A stretch of DNA of 64,000 nucleotides, from NCBI GenBank assembly GCA_030427805.1, contig JAUICP010000001.1, forward strand, positions 62,001 to 126,000. The letters are read 5' to 3'. Within the stretch, counting starts at the first letter, position 1. Every line of letters begins with the position of its first letter. The notes below the pieces were generated by a model. The model was not told where the DNA came from and did no database searches. It worked only from the letters and a program-made list of their open reading frames with translations. Position numbers and translations under genes: made by a program. Positions 34,149-46,123 of the stretch are shown in pieces. This stretch comes from Bdellovibrionia bacterium (GTDB lineage Bacteria; Bdellovibrionota; Bdellovibrionia; Bdellovibrionales; JAGQZY01).

Positions 34149-36594
34149 CTTCTTCATTAAGAACGGCCAAGCTAGCGACTTTCTCGTCACCATTTAAATT
34201 AATGACTCGGACACCTTGAGTATTTCTCCCCATGATCGAAATGTCGGCGCAATTCATTCTAATAACCTGACCCTTGTCAGTTGAGACCATCAAGTCATCT
34301 TCATCCGACGCTTTTCTAGTACCAATAACTTCGCCAACTTTATCATTAATTTTTTGCGTAATAATTCCAACACCACCGCGGCTCTGACAACGGTACTCTG
34401 AAATTGGAGTTCTCTTTCCATAACCACCGGAGGTCACGATGAGATTCGAAGTCTCTTCACCATCTTCGAATACCTCCATACCTACAACGTGATCATCTTT
34501 TCCTAAGCTTATGGCTTTCACACCCCGAGCCGTACGGCCCATAGGTCTGACGTCTGATTCATTGAAGCGAATAGACATACCATTTTTAGTGGCTACAAAA
34601 ATGTCACACTTGCCATCAGAAACACGTGCTCCTAACAACTCATCATCTAGATCAATTGTAAGAGCGATGATTCCAGAAGGTCGTGGTTTAGAAAAGTTCT
34701 TTAATGAAGATTTTTTTATAATTCCCTTCTTGGTGAGGAGAACTACGAACTTATCTGGATTGAAATCTTCTACGGGCATCACAGCCTGAACTGTTTCTTT
34801 ACCATCAATCTGTACAACATTAGCAATCGCACGACCCTTTGATGTTCGAGATCCCTGAGGAAGTTTATGTACTTTACTCCAATAAACCTTTCCTTTGTCA
34901 GAGAACACTAGAAGGTCCGTTTTTGTATTAGCCACAAAAATCTTAGCTACAACATCTTCTTCACGCGTATTAGAACCCTTTAGTCCCTTTCCGCCCCGTT
35001 TTTGCGTACGGTAGGCATCGAGCGGGATTCTTTTTACGTAACCATTTTTGGTCATTACAACGACCATGTCTTCAGGAGTAATTAAATCGTCATCTTCAAT
35101 TTCTTCCACATCACCAGTGAGTTCGGTGCGACGTGGGTTATTGTATTTAGATTTAATTTCTTCTAATTCTTCAGAAATAATTGCGTATACTTTAGTGACA
35201 TCAGCAAGAACAGACTTTAACCACGCAATCTTCTCATTAAGATCTGTAATTTCGTCGATAATTTTTTGCCGTTCTAAACCTGTTAAGCGGGCTAAACGCA
35301 TATCGAGAATAGCTTGAGCCTGTCTTTCACTAAAACCAAACTTACTCATCAAAGATTCTCGAGCCACCGTTGATTCTTTTGAGGCTCGAATGGTTTGGAC
35401 GACCTCATCGATGATATCGAGAGCTTTCTTCAAACCCTCTAAAATGTGAGCGCGTTCTTCAGCTTTTTTAAGTTCATAAATACATCTCTTAGTTACAACA
35501 TCTTTTCTGTGTTCTAAAAATGCCTCAAGAGCTGATTTTAAATTAAATGTGCGTGGCTGATTTTTAGCATCGAGAGCCAGCAAACGTATACCAAAGCTGA
35601 CTTGCATTTGCGTGTACTTATAAAGGCGATTAAGTATGACTCCCGCATTTTCATTTCTTTTTATGACGATAACAATCCGCATTCCCTCACGAGAAGACTC
35701 ATCGCGAATATCTGAAATACCTTCAATTTTCTTATCACGTACTAAGTTAGCAATAGCTTCAATCAATCGCGCTTTATTTACCTGATAAGGAATTTCAGTA
35801 ACAATGATCTCGTCATGATTTTTTGCAGGGACAATTTCAGCAACAGCCTTAATTGATATAACACCCTGACCTTTTTTGTACGCAGACAATATTCCTGTAC
35901 GACCAGCAATTATTCCTGCAGAGGGAAAGTCCGGCCCTGGAATAAACTTCATTAAGTCATCAATAGTGAGTTCAGGATTTTTAATAAGTTCCTGACAGCC
36001 ATCAATCACCTCACCGAGGTTATGAGGTGGAATGTTTGTCGCCATACCGACAGCAATTCCGGAACTACCATTAACAAGTAAGTTGGGAAATTTTGCAGGT
36101 AGTATTAGGGGAATCTCTAGAGAGTCATCGTAGTTGGGACCGAAAGGTACCGTTTCTTTATCGATGTCCTGCAGAAGTTCTTCCGCTAAACGAGTCATAC
36201 GCACTTCGGTATAACGTTGTGCTGCTGGGCTATCACCATCGATAGAACCAAAGTTTCCTTGTCCATCCACTAAGGGATATCTAAGAGAAAAGTCTTGGGC
36301 CATTCGAACGATTGTATCGTAAACCGCAACATCACCATGGGGGTGATATTTACCGATAACATCCCCAACAACACGGGCAGATTTCTTATAGGGTTTATCG
36401 TGAGTATTTCTTAGTTCATGCATCGCGAAGAGGACACGACGATGTACTGGCTTTAAACCGTCTCGTACATCGGGCAGGGCTCGACCTACAATAACACTCA
36501 TAGAGTACTGTAGATAAGCTTCCCGCATCTCTTTGTTGATATCAACATTACTAATATTTCCGCTACCGTTACCGTTATTCGTAATTTCTTCCAT
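34111..36594 (-). CDS. gyrA: DNA gyrase subunit A
   Basis: The DNA-cleaving subunit of gyrase. The active-site Tyr is in [14 protein letters not shown]. The quinolone-resistance region reads [19 protein letters not shown], with Ala at the position of E. coli Ser83. The GyrA box of the wrapping C-terminal domain is QKRGGKG, confirming gyrase rather than topoisomerase IV. It has 827 residues with an acidic tail ([14 protein letters not shown]). It is 9 bp from gyrB upstream and overlaps the TPR lipoprotein gene downstream. Confidence 0.98.
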   Translation of the reverse strand: MEEITNNGNGSGNISNVDINKEMREAYLQYSMSVIVGRALPDVRDGLKPVHRRVLFAMHELRNTHDKPYKKSARVVGDVIGKYHPHGDVAVYDTIVRMAQDFSLRYPLVDGQGNFGSIDGDSPAAQRYTEVRMTRLAEELLQDIDKETVPFGPNYDDSLEIPLILPAKFPNLLVNGSSGIAVGMATNIPPHNLGEVIDGCQELIKNPELTIDDLMKFIPGPDFPSAGIIAGRTGILSAYKKGQGVISIKAVAEIVPAKNHDEIIVTEIPYQVNKARLIEAIANLVRDKKIEGISDIRDESSREGMRIVIVIKRNENAGVILNRLYKYTQMQVSFGIRLLALDAKNQPRTFNLKSALEAFLEHRKDVVTKRCIYELKKAEERAHILEGLKKALDIIDEVVQTIRASKESTVARESLMSKFGFSERQAQAILDMRLARLTGLERQKIIDEITDLNEKIAWLKSVLADVTKVYAIISEELEEIKSKYNNPRRTELTGDVEEIEDDDLITPEDMVVVMTKNGYVKRIPLDAYRTQKRGGKGLKGSNTREEDVVAKIFVANTKTDLLVFSDKGKVYWSKVHKLPQGSRTSKGRAIANVVQIDGKETVQAVMPVEDFNPDKFVVLLTKKGIIKKSSLKNFSKPRPSGIIALTIDLDDELLGARVSDGKCDIFVATKNGMSIRFNESDVRPMGRTARGVKAISLGKDDHVVGMEVFEDGEETSNLIVTSGGYGKRTPISEYRCQSRGGVGIITQKINDKVGEVIGTRKASDEDDLMVSTDKGQVIRMNCADISIMGRNTQGVRVINLNGDEKVASLAVLNEEDDESPEDSEKSE

Positions 36595-36603
36595 TACTAT
36601 TCC

Positions 36604-39106
<2,503 letters not shown>

Positions 39107-39312
39107 CTTTAGACTCTTTAATCGAACTAAAACTAATATCACGATTAGAGATCAGTACCAAGTAATTCACATTCTTATCTATATAATGGAGACATTTTTT
39201 TGGGACACTTCTTATGTGCGTTAAATATCTGAAATTAAAAGGTTTTTAAAGCGAAACTGCAAGCGTTCACAATATCCACTAAGTTTTCCACAGAATTCAC
39301 CTTTAAACGGCC

Positions 39313-40488
39313 TCAAAAGCCAGTTTCAGAGGCCTTTTTAGAGCTTATCTTTTCAGCTTGTTCAGTAAAAAAACCGGCTTCGACTCGAATGACTTTACCC
39401 AGGTCCTCGCCAAATTGTTCGAGCATTTGTAAATCTGTTGAAGTAATTAAAATTTGAGAATTGATGGATCTTAAAAATTGCACAAGAGCTCTTCGACGCT
39501 GTAGGTCTAACTCAGAGAGAACATCATCGAGTAAAAGCAAGGGATGGTCCTTAATAAATTCTTGTATGAACCGAACCTGAGCCACTTTAAAGGCCAAGAC
39601 AAGGGCACGCTGCTGTCCTTGGGAGCAAAAGTATCTGGAATCCTCGCCATTGAACAAAAACTTAATGTCGTGCTTATGAGGGCCCACTAAGCTTCGGCCG
39701 GATGCTATTTCGGCGCTGCGAAGTTGATCGGCTCGAAGTAATATTTTTTTAAGAAGCTCTGGCTTTTGATCGTTTAGAGATTCCTGGTTTGAAATCACAT
39801 AATCTACAGAAATATCCACATTTTCATTTTTAAAGAAGTGAAGCATCGACTCTTTTACGAAGGGTAGTAAATCTTTCAAATACTGAATTCGCAAAAGAGA
39901 AACTTTTAAACACAAATCAAAGTATATTTGATTAATCGAATCTAGGAATTGGTAATCTGATTCGGTGAGGTGATCTTTTTGTGCCATAGTAGAAAGTTGT
40001 TTATTTCTATTTTTTAGGCACTTTTTAAAGTCTTGTAAGATTTTGCCATGGGGATTTGAAATCGACCCAATAAAATCATCGACGAGTCTTCTTCTTTCTT
40101 CTGGCCCTTCTTTAATAACGCTAAGGCTATCGGGAGAAAATAATATCACCGGAAAAAGATTTCTGAGTCGGCTTGAAGACGTTCTTTTGTTGTTAGACGT
40201 AAATTCTTTTGTTCCATCTGAATCAATGAACAGTTTGAGATCATAATTGAGTTCATCTTTTACAATCTTTGACTGTGCTACGAGTGGGCTTAGAGTTTCT
40301 TTATTGATCAATGAAGATTTTTCGATAGGTCTAAAACTTTGACCGGAACAAAGAAAAATAATGGATTCAAGAAAGTTAGACTTACCCTGACCATTATCGC
40401 CAATTATAATATTAACACCAGAAGAAAGCTCTAAGTTAAGGCTTTTAATATTTCTAAAATTTTTAAGCCTAACTTCGCTAACTATCAT
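39313..40488 (-). CDS. recF: DNA replication and repair protein RecF
   Basis: An SMC-like ABC ATPase that helps load RecA at gaps. Walker A is GDNGQGKSNFLESI, the signature region is CSQGQQRALVLAFKVAQ, and Walker B is LLLDDVLSELD. The N-terminal LKNFRNIKSLNLELS is characteristic. At 391 residues it is slightly longer than usual because of a Lys/Ser-rich C-terminal tail. It follows dnaN directly, with dnaN ending at the base before the recF frame, preserving the classic dnaA-dnaN-recF-gyrB order. Confidence 0.97.
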   Translation of the reverse strand: MIVSEVRLKNFRNIKSLNLELSSGVNIIIGDNGQGKSNFLESIIFLCSGQSFRPIEKSSLINKETLSPLVAQSKIVKDELNYDLKLFIDSDGTKEFTSNNKRTSSSRLRNLFPVILFSPDSLSVIKEGPEERRRLVDDFIGSISNPHGKILQDFKKCLKNRNKQLSTMAQKDHLTESDYQFLDSINQIYFDLCLKVSLLRIQYLKDLLPFVKESMLHFFKNENVDISVDYVISNQESLNDQKPELLKKILLRADQLRSAEIASGRSLVGPHKHDIKFLFNGEDSRYFCSQGQQRALVLAFKVAQVRFIQEFIKDHPLLLLDDVLSELDLQRRRALVQFLRSINSQILITSTDLQMLEQFGEDLGKVIRVEAGFFTEQAEKISSKKASETGF

Positions 40489-41610
40489 TTAGATACGCAT
40501 GGGCATAATCACACAAGTATAAGTGCTATCATTGTGTGGTTGAATCATTCCTGGAGAAAGTTGTCCATCAAGTTTGAAATCAACACCTTCATCATCGAAA
40601 CTATTCAAAATATCTAGAATGTAGCGAGCATTAAAACCAATCTTGAGTTCCTCACCTTCGTAACCGCATTCAATTTCTTCTTTTGCATCACCAAGTTCTG
40701 GATTGTTCGAAGTGATTTCAAGACGGCCATCTGTAAAAGTGAGAGTGACACCTTTTGATTTTTGGTTCGACAAAAGAGATACTCTTTTTAAACAAGAAAG
40801 TAGAGTTTCACGGTTAATCAAAACTTGGCGTGATAAACTTGCTGGAATTAATTTTTGGTAATTTGGATACTTACCTTCGATAAGGCGAACCATTAAAATG
40901 GCTTTATCTTTTTTAACGATCAGCTGAGATCCTTCGATGGCCATTTCAATTTCACCACCAACATGATCAATCAACTTGCGAATTTCTTGCAAACCTTTTC
41001 GTGGAATAATCACTCCAACTTCAGGTAAGCTTTCACCAGACTTTTCATCGACCATGCGATCAACGAGACTCAGCCTATGACCATCTGTCGCTACCATTCT
41101 GTAAAACTGCTTTTGGTTTTCAGAATGTTTCTCGAAGTAAACTCCGTTTAAGTGGTAGCGAGTTTCATCATTCGAAACACTGAAGATGGTTTTTTCGATC
41201 ATGTCGATCAATGTTTCTGATTCAACTTTTAAAAAGCTATCGGTATTAAAACTTGGAAAAACTGGGTACTCTTCTGAACTGATACCAACGATGTTAAAAA
41301 CTGCTTTTCCCTGTTTAATCTCTAGCCAGTTATTTTCTTTCTTTGTGAGCTGAATAATTCCTTCTGGTAATTCTTTTACAATATCAAATAAATTTTTTGC
41401 ACTAACTGCAACCTTACCCTCATCAAGCACTTTAGTCGGAACTTCATCGGTAAGACTCACTTCAAGATCTGTTGCGAAAACTTTTAAGTGTTGGTCCCCC
41501 GCCTCTAAAAGAACGTTAACAAGAATAGGCATTGTATTTCTTTTTTCAACAATATTTTGCGTTCGAGACAATAATGAAACGAGTTCTTTTTTTTCAATTT
41601 CGAGTTTCAT
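40489..41610 (-). CDS. dnaN: DNA polymerase III beta sliding clamp
   Basis: The ring-shaped clamp that holds the replicative polymerase on DNA. The 373-residue length and three-domain layout are normal. The opening MKLEIEKKELVSLLSRTQNI, the middle YRMVATDGHRLSLVDR and the C-terminus YTCVIMPMRI (the conserved PMR-L-type end) are diagnostic. It lies 225 bp from dnaA across the proposed origin unwinding region and is contiguous with recF. The gene start is close to an AT-rich tract that may serve both as promoter and as unwinding element. Confidence 0.98.
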   Translation of the reverse strand: MKLEIEKKELVSLLSRTQNIVEKRNTMPILVNVLLEAGDQHLKVFATDLEVSLTDEVPTKVLDEGKVAVSAKNLFDIVKELPEGIIQLTKKENNWLEIKQGKAVFNIVGISSEEYPVFPSFNTDSFLKVESETLIDMIEKTIFSVSNDETRYHLNGVYFEKHSENQKQFYRMVATDGHRLSLVDRMVDEKSGESLPEVGVIIPRKGLQEIRKLIDHVGGEIEMAIEGSQLIVKKDKAILMVRLIEGKYPNYQKLIPASLSRQVLINRETLLSCLKRVSLLSNQKSKGVTLTFTDGRLEITSNNPELGDAKEEIECGYEGEELKIGFNARYILDILNSFDDEGVDFKLDGQLSPGMIQPHNDSTYTCVIMPMRI

Positions 41611-41633
41611 ACGAATTTCTCTTTCTATAACTA

Positions 41634-41827
41634 ATAACTATATATATTTAAATATTTAGTAGTTGTAGTAGGGCCGTTAATAAACGCTTTTACCCTCTAA
41701 ACACTTAAAATTATTTCACATTCTCTGTGGATAAACTTTTAGCTTCACGAGCCGTTTTAACCACCGATATTGTGGAAAAGCAAGACCCACAATTATTTCA
41801 ACAGGGCTATCACAATATTTATCCCCA
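41634..41827. other. oriC: Probable oriC unwinding region (AT-rich tract, TAG trinucleotides, DnaA boxes)
   Basis: This gap between dnaN and dnaA has the parts of a bacterial origin in order. An AT-only tract (about 41634-41656) is followed by TAG-TAG-TTG-TAG-TAG (41657-41671), which fits the DnaA-trio pattern. Then come a short GC patch (GGGCCG) and DnaA boxes: TTATCCACA on the minus strand at 41726-41734, TTTTCCACA on the minus strand at 41771-41779, and a one-mismatch TTATCCCCA at 41819-41827. The trio orientation relative to the boxes matches that described for Bacillus. The spacing from the trio to the first perfect box, about 54 bp, is longer than in Bacillus, so a weaker box may lie between. 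Confidence 0.6.
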
Positions 41828-41835
41828 TCCACAAT

Positions 41836-43260
41836 CTACAGCCCTGTGATGTTGTGGATTCTGTTCTCTAAATCATCAATATCTTTCGATAAATCGGAAT
41901 TTTCTTGCAGTTGTTTTTCGATCCGACGTATTGCACTAAGAACCGTAGTATGATCCCTTCCTCCGAAGTAACGCCCAATTTCAACAAGACTTTTTTCTAA
42001 ATGTTTTTTGATCAGATACATAGCTGCTTGGCGTGCAGTTACGAGGGGCTTTGATCGGTTCTTCGATTTGAGATCTACAACCCGAACCTTAAAGTGTTCG
42101 GCTGTCATTTTCTGAATTTCATCGACCGTTAGGGTGGAGGTTTCTCCGTGACTAGCCAAAACTTTTTTGGCCAAGGCTAGGCTGACTCCAAGGCCTTGCA
42201 GCTCTGAAAACATTTTAACCTTATTAAGGTTCCCCTCAAGTTCACGAATTGAGCGTTTGGATATCCTGGCTATATAATTGACCACATCATCGGAGATCTG
42301 CATATTCTTGCGTTCGGCCTTGTAGCGAAGGATAGCCACGCGGGTCTCCATGTCGGGCATTTGGATATCCGCGATGAGTCCCCACTCCAGTCGAGTGCGT
42401 ATCCTATCCTCTAAACCCTTGATATCTTTAGGTATTCTATCACTAGCCACAATAACCTGCTGACCTTTTTCAAAAAAATCATTGAGGGTGTGGAAGAATT
42501 CTTCTTGGACCGCCTCACCACGACCCAAAACTTGGATATCATCCATTAATAGGATCTCGCAGCGATCGCGATACCTTGTTCTGAACTTTTCCATTTCTTG
42601 GCGACGAATGCTCGAAATACATTCATTGAGAAAACGTTCCGCTGAAACATAACAAATTCGTAGGGAAGGGTTGGCTTCGCGAATGAAATTCCCGACTGCA
42701 TTTATTAAGTGGGTTTTACCCATACCAGTAGGACCACATATAAATAGAGGATTGTAACCTTCGGCCCCCGGATTTTGTGCAATTGAATAACAAGCGGCAT
42801 GGGCAAACTCATTGTTACGACCCACAACAAAAGTTGAAAAAGTATAATCTTTATTGAGGACATCCCTTCGTGAGATGGGATTTTGACTCATTAATTGGGG
42901 TTCTTTTGGGGGACTCAGCTTTGTCTCATTTTGAGACACTGGTTGGCTCATTACCTTGTGAAGCTCCCCAGGACCCGTTGAATAGGACTGGAGGCTGTCA
43001 TCTACGATCAGTTCAATATCAAAAGGTTTACTGTAAATAGCTGATATTTCAGAGCAAATTCGATCGAGAATGTTTTCGTGGATCCAATATCGATGGAGAT
43101 CGGAGGGGACCCCTAATTGAAAACGAGTTGAGAAATCCTTTTGATCTACATTCATGAGTTGGGTCGGGTAGAACCAGGTTTCCAAAAGCTTGTTATTAGA
43201 GTTTTTAGCCATCAAATTTGACTTAACAATACCCCAAAATTCACTTCCTGGATTATCCAC
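41836..43260 (-). CDS. dnaA: Chromosomal replication initiator DnaA
   Basis: An AAA+ initiator that binds DnaA boxes and opens oriC. Walker A is GPTGMGKTHL, Walker B is LLMDDIQVL, and the domain IV helix-turn-helix signature is YFGGRDHTTVLSAIRRIEKQ. Domain I is at residues 1-85 and the linker (KVMSQPVSQNETKLSPPKEP) is short. The protein has 474 residues. The GTG start has GGAGGT 6 nt upstream and overlaps a perfect DnaA box (43253-43261), so autoregulation is likely. It is transcribed leftward, away from rpmH. Confidence 0.98.
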   Translation of the reverse strand: MDNPGSEFWGIVKSNLMAKNSNNKLLETWFYPTQLMNVDQKDFSTRFQLGVPSDLHRYWIHENILDRICSEISAIYSKPFDIELIVDDSLQSYSTGPGELHKVMSQPVSQNETKLSPPKEPQLMSQNPISRRDVLNKDYTFSTFVVGRNNEFAHAACYSIAQNPGAEGYNPLFICGPTGMGKTHLINAVGNFIREANPSLRICYVSAERFLNECISSIRRQEMEKFRTRYRDRCEILLMDDIQVLGRGEAVQEEFFHTLNDFFEKGQQVIVASDRIPKDIKGLEDRIRTRLEWGLIADIQMPDMETRVAILRYKAERKNMQISDDVVNYIARISKRSIRELEGNLNKVKMFSELQGLGVSLALAKKVLASHGETSTLTVDEIQKMTAEHFKVRVVDLKSKNRSKPLVTARQAAMYLIKKHLEKSLVEIGRYFGGRDHTTVLSAIRRIEKQLQENSDLSKDIDDLENRIHNITGL

Positions 43261-43556
43261 AGGAGTACCTCCCCACCTATATCTTTAGAATCACTACAAG
43301 AATCTTGTTTTCCACAGTCCAAATACGGAGCAAATGAGATATCAACAGTTGCCCGGTTTTTCAACAAACTAGTGATGGAATAGGAAAATTAGCCACCATT
43401 AATGCGGTTCAGTAGGTTTTTTAAAAGTTTAAATTAGGAAATAATCTGATTTTTTTTAGGACTGAATGGACAGGCTTTGGGAGTTCTGCTCGGTTTGGTT
43501 GTTTGAGTTTTCAGATATCACAATTAAAACAATAGTTTGAAGTATTCTGTGGAAAA
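43253..43556. other. Second DnaA-box cluster in the dnaA-rpmH gap
   Basis: The 457-bp gap between divergent dnaA and rpmH contains no gene that I can support. It holds three DnaA-box matches: TTATCCACA (43253-43261, across the dnaA start), TTTTCCACA (43308-43316) and, on the opposite strand, TTTTCCACA (43548-43556). The region could be the upstream half of a bipartite origin, or a DnaA-dependent control region for dnaA and rpmH. The boxes are spread out rather than tightly spaced. Confidence 0.5.
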
Positions 43557-43609
43557 GTCTGTTGAGTTAGTGGATGACTGAAGACTGCATTATTTTGGCT
43601 GCTCAAAAC

Positions 43610-43638
43610 TTGACCATTATCTAGCATTATGCTTTAAT
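43610..43638 (+). promoter_or_regulatory. Candidate sigma-70-type promoter for rpmH
   Basis: TTGACC (43610-43615) and TTTAAT (43633-43638) are separated by exactly 17 bp, 80 bp upstream of the rpmH ATG. The match and spacing fit a housekeeping promoter for the rpmH-rnpA-yidD-yidC-jag-mnmE-mnmG-rsmG run. It is a visual match only. Confidence 0.5.
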
Positions 43639-43717
43639 TCGCCTCCTAAATGCTTGAAGTTGTTGAAACTCTGAAGATGACTGAGACAAGTCGTTACCTA
43701 TTTTAAAGGGGCTAGTT

Positions 43718-43867
43718 ATGAAGCGTACATATCAACCAAGTCGTAGAAGACGTAAAACGACCCACGGATTCCGTTCTCGAATGGCAACTAAAGATGGCAG
43801 AGAAGTTCTATCTCGTCGTCGTTCTAAAGGCCGAAAGAGAATTGCTGTCGCAATAAGTGGAAAGTAA
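43718..43867 (+). CDS. rpmH: Large ribosomal subunit protein bL34
   Basis: A 49-residue, very basic ribosomal protein: [20 protein letters not shown], then [20 protein letters not shown] and a short tail. The family signature TYQPS...HGFR.RM is complete. AAAGGGG lies upstream of the ATG at suitable spacing. Its last 11 bases overlap the start of rnpA in another frame, so the two are tightly coupled. The rpmH-rnpA-yidD-yidC order next to dnaA is a conserved landmark of bacterial origins. Confidence 0.97.
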   Translation: MKRTYQPSRRRRKTTHGFRSRMATKDGREVLSRRRSKGRKRIAVAISGK

Positions 43868-44219
43868 GAACCGAAGGCAAACTCTTCGTCGGAAGATTGA
43901 CTTCGATACTCTTAAGACACGTGGAAAGCGTCAGCGCTCTTGCGCATGGCTTGTTTTAAATCACCTTCCAAATTCTCAAAATCAATTTAGATGCGGCTGG
44001 ACTATACCTAAGAAAGTTGGTTCGGCTGTCGTACGAAATAGATTAAAAAGATGGTGTCGCGAGTTCTTTCGAAGCATTCCAGATGAAAAGCTTCCTTCAA
44101 TAGATTTAAACGTTGTCGTTTTAGGAACTCGTGAAAAAGAATTCTACAAAAACCTTTCCCACCAATCCTTTAAAGAAAAGTTATCAAAAGCTTGGATGGG
44201 GCTTCAGAAAAATTATTAG
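43857..44219 (+). CDS. rnpA: Ribonuclease P protein component
   Basis: The protein cofactor of RNase P, which trims 5' leaders from pre-tRNAs. The signature RNR motif is [31 protein letters not shown] just before it is typical, and the N-terminal [15 protein letters not shown] is a clear match. It has 120 residues. The GTG start lies inside rpmH with an 11-bp overlap, and the 3' end overlaps yidD by 89 bp in another frame. The frame is intact throughout, so the overlaps are not sequencing errors. Confidence 0.95.
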   Translation: MESKNRRQTLRRKIDFDTLKTRGKRQRSCAWLVLNHLPNSQNQFRCGWTIPKKVGSAVVRNRLKRWCREFFRSIPDEKLPSIDLNVVVLGTREKEFYKNLSHQSFKEKLSKAWMGLQKNY

Positions 44220-44457
44220 ATATTGCTCTCTATTTCTAATAGAGCTTTATCAGTTTACGTTGGCTCCCTATTTAGGTGGAAATTGTAGGTATTATCCGTC
44301 TTGTTCTAACTATGCCAAAGACGCCTTTCAAAATCTTCCTCCGCATAAAGCGCTCATTTTATCAATAAAACGCATAGGTCGTTGTCACCCTGGTGCATCT
44401 TTTGGATACGACCCCGTGCCTGGTTTGAAGGAGAAGTGTTCTCATGACACCCCCTAA
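44131..44457 (+). CDS. yidD: Membrane protein insertion efficiency factor YidD
   Basis: A small membrane-associated helper of YidC insertase. The YidD core is LIELYQFTLAPYLGGNCRYY followed by PSCSNYAKDA, then GRCHPGASFGYDPVP, with conserved Cys residues. The frame opens at GTG 44131, well inside rnpA, and AGGAAC 5 nt upstream supports it. It would give 108 residues with a 25-residue extra N-terminus. A shorter form without a clear start codon is possible, because the family usually begins near [11 protein letters not shown]. The 3' end passes an in-frame-shifted ATG that opens a longer yidC frame. Confidence 0.9.
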   Translation: MKKNSTKTFPTNPLKKSYQKLGWGFRKIIRYCSLFLIELYQFTLAPYLGGNCRYYPSCSNYAKDAFQNLPPHKALILSIKRIGRCHPGASFGYDPVPGLKEKCSHDTP

Positions 44458-44485
44458 TGATCCTAATAATCCTCAAGGTTCTTTT

Positions 44486-46111
44486 ATGGATAAGAACACA
44501 ATTCTTGCCCTGGTTATCGTGTTCTTATTTTTTGTTTTATGGCAAAACTACATGGGACCGCAAAAGCCAAAGGATCAACCAAAGGATCCTAATGTAATTA
44601 CCCAAGAAGAAAATTTAAAGGGTGAGAAATCCAGTCCCGACGAAATTAATAATTCAACGAACAAGAGTCCCGATAAACTGGTCGACAATAAAAATGATAC
44701 CGCTACTCCAACTGGCGAAACAAAACCAGGGCCTAAAGTCGAAGAAAAGATAGTTGAGTTAAAGTATGAGGCTTTTAATTTAAAACTTTCGAGTCGTGGC
44801 CTTGGTTTTACTGAAATCATCGTCAACGATTTTACCGATCGAGAGGGAAAGCCAATTCCTTTAAGTAATCAAAGTCGGTATCAGAGTTTTGGTACTTACT
44901 TAGAAGAGACGGGCGAGCTTCTTAATTTTGAAATTACCAGATCCGATGATGTTATGGTCGAAGGCCAGGCTCAAGTTGGCGAAGTCGTCATTAAAAAGCA
45001 AATTAAATTTGAGCCAGGGCTCCACGCTTTCACTGTTAATATTAAAATTGATGGCTTTAAAAAAGGATTTCAAGGCATAAGAACCTACCTTGCAGATCGC
45101 ATGGAAGAGTATACTTCGTCTTTCATTGTTCCTTCCTATGAGCATCAAGAAATTTTCTTTAATGCAGAAGGAAGTCAAGAAAGAGAAATTGTTAATACTG
45201 AAGAAAATTATTCAGAATCATTTAAGAATGTAAATATAGCAGCAGTGAGTTCTCAATATTTTGCTATTAGTATTTTGGATAATTCAGATGTTCTACCTAC
45301 TTCAATTGCTCAAACAAATGTTCAAGAAAGATTCATTAGCGCCGCTCTAATTCATAAGCCAATTGAGGTTGGTCGTACTTTTGAAGTTAAATACCGTGGG
45401 TTCATGGGCCCGAAAGAATATGATCTTTTGAATAAAGTTGATGAGAGACTAGTTAATGTTATCGATTTTGGTTTTTTCTCAATGATTTCTAAACCCTTTT
45501 TAAGATTGCTGAAATGGTTTCATAGCATTTTAGGAAATTGGGGTTTGGCTATTATTGCTCTCACTCTTTTGGTTCGAGGTATCGTACTTCCATTTAATGT
45601 AACCTCATATAAATCCATGAAGAAGATGCAGAAGCTTCAGGGGCCCATTGCCGAACTCAGAGAACGCTATAAAGATAATCCACAACAACTTAATCAAGAG
45701 ATGATGGCTCTTTGGAAGCGCGAAGGTGTAAACCCAGTCAGTGGTTGTGCGCCTATGTTGCTGCAGTTGCCGGTTTTCTTTGCCCTTTATCAGGTTTTTG
45801 GTAAGGCGATTGAACTCTATAAAGCGCCGTTCTTTTTGTGGATTAATGATCTTTCTATGAAAGATCCCTACTATATATTACCTATTTTAATGGGTATAAC
45901 CATGTTTATCCAAACTAAGATATCTCCTTCTACGGCTGATCCTAATCAGAAGAAGATATTCATGTTTATGCCAATCGTGTTTACGCTATTTATGGTCTCA
46001 CTTCCGAGTGGACTTACATTATACATTTTTGTCAGCACCCTGTTTGGGATATTCCAACAACTGTTTTTTATGAGAGATAAGGCAACGGCAGCAAAAGAAG
46101 TCAAAGCCTAG
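44486..46111 (+). CDS. yidC: Membrane protein insertase YidC/Oxa1
   Basis: An inner-membrane insertase for F0 subunit c and other proteins. From the ATG at 44486 the protein begins MDKNTILALVIVFLFFVLW, the family N-terminus, with AAGGTT upstream. The frame is also open from 44444. A Pro/Lys/Asp-rich linker (45-100) precedes the large periplasmic P1 domain. The C-terminal five-helix core includes WGLAIIALTLLVRGIVLPFN, SYKSMKKMQKLQ and GCAPMLLQLPVFFALYQVFG. The hydrophilic-groove Arg is in LLVRG. The protein has 541 residues. The jag-like gene follows 12 bp later. Confidence 0.97.
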   Translation: MDKNTILALVIVFLFFVLWQNYMGPQKPKDQPKDPNVITQEENLKGEKSSPDEINNSTNKSPDKLVDNKNDTATPTGETKPGPKVEEKIVELKYEAFNLKLSSRGLGFTEIIVNDFTDREGKPIPLSNQSRYQSFGTYLEETGELLNFEITRSDDVMVEGQAQVGEVVIKKQIKFEPGLHAFTVNIKIDGFKKGFQGIRTYLADRMEEYTSSFIVPSYEHQEIFFNAEGSQEREIVNTEENYSESFKNVNIAAVSSQYFAISILDNSDVLPTSIAQTNVQERFISAALIHKPIEVGRTFEVKYRGFMGPKEYDLLNKVDERLVNVIDFGFFSMISKPFLRLLKWFHSILGNWGLAIIALTLLVRGIVLPFNVTSYKSMKKMQKLQGPIAELRERYKDNPQQLNQEMMALWKREGVNPVSGCAPMLLQLPVFFALYQVFGKAIELYKAPFFLWINDLSMKDPYYILPILMGITMFIQTKISPSTADPNQKKIFMFMPIVFTLFMVSLPSGLTLYIFVSTLFGIFQQLFFMRDKATAAKEVKA

Positions 46112-46123
46112 GAGGAAGAATTA

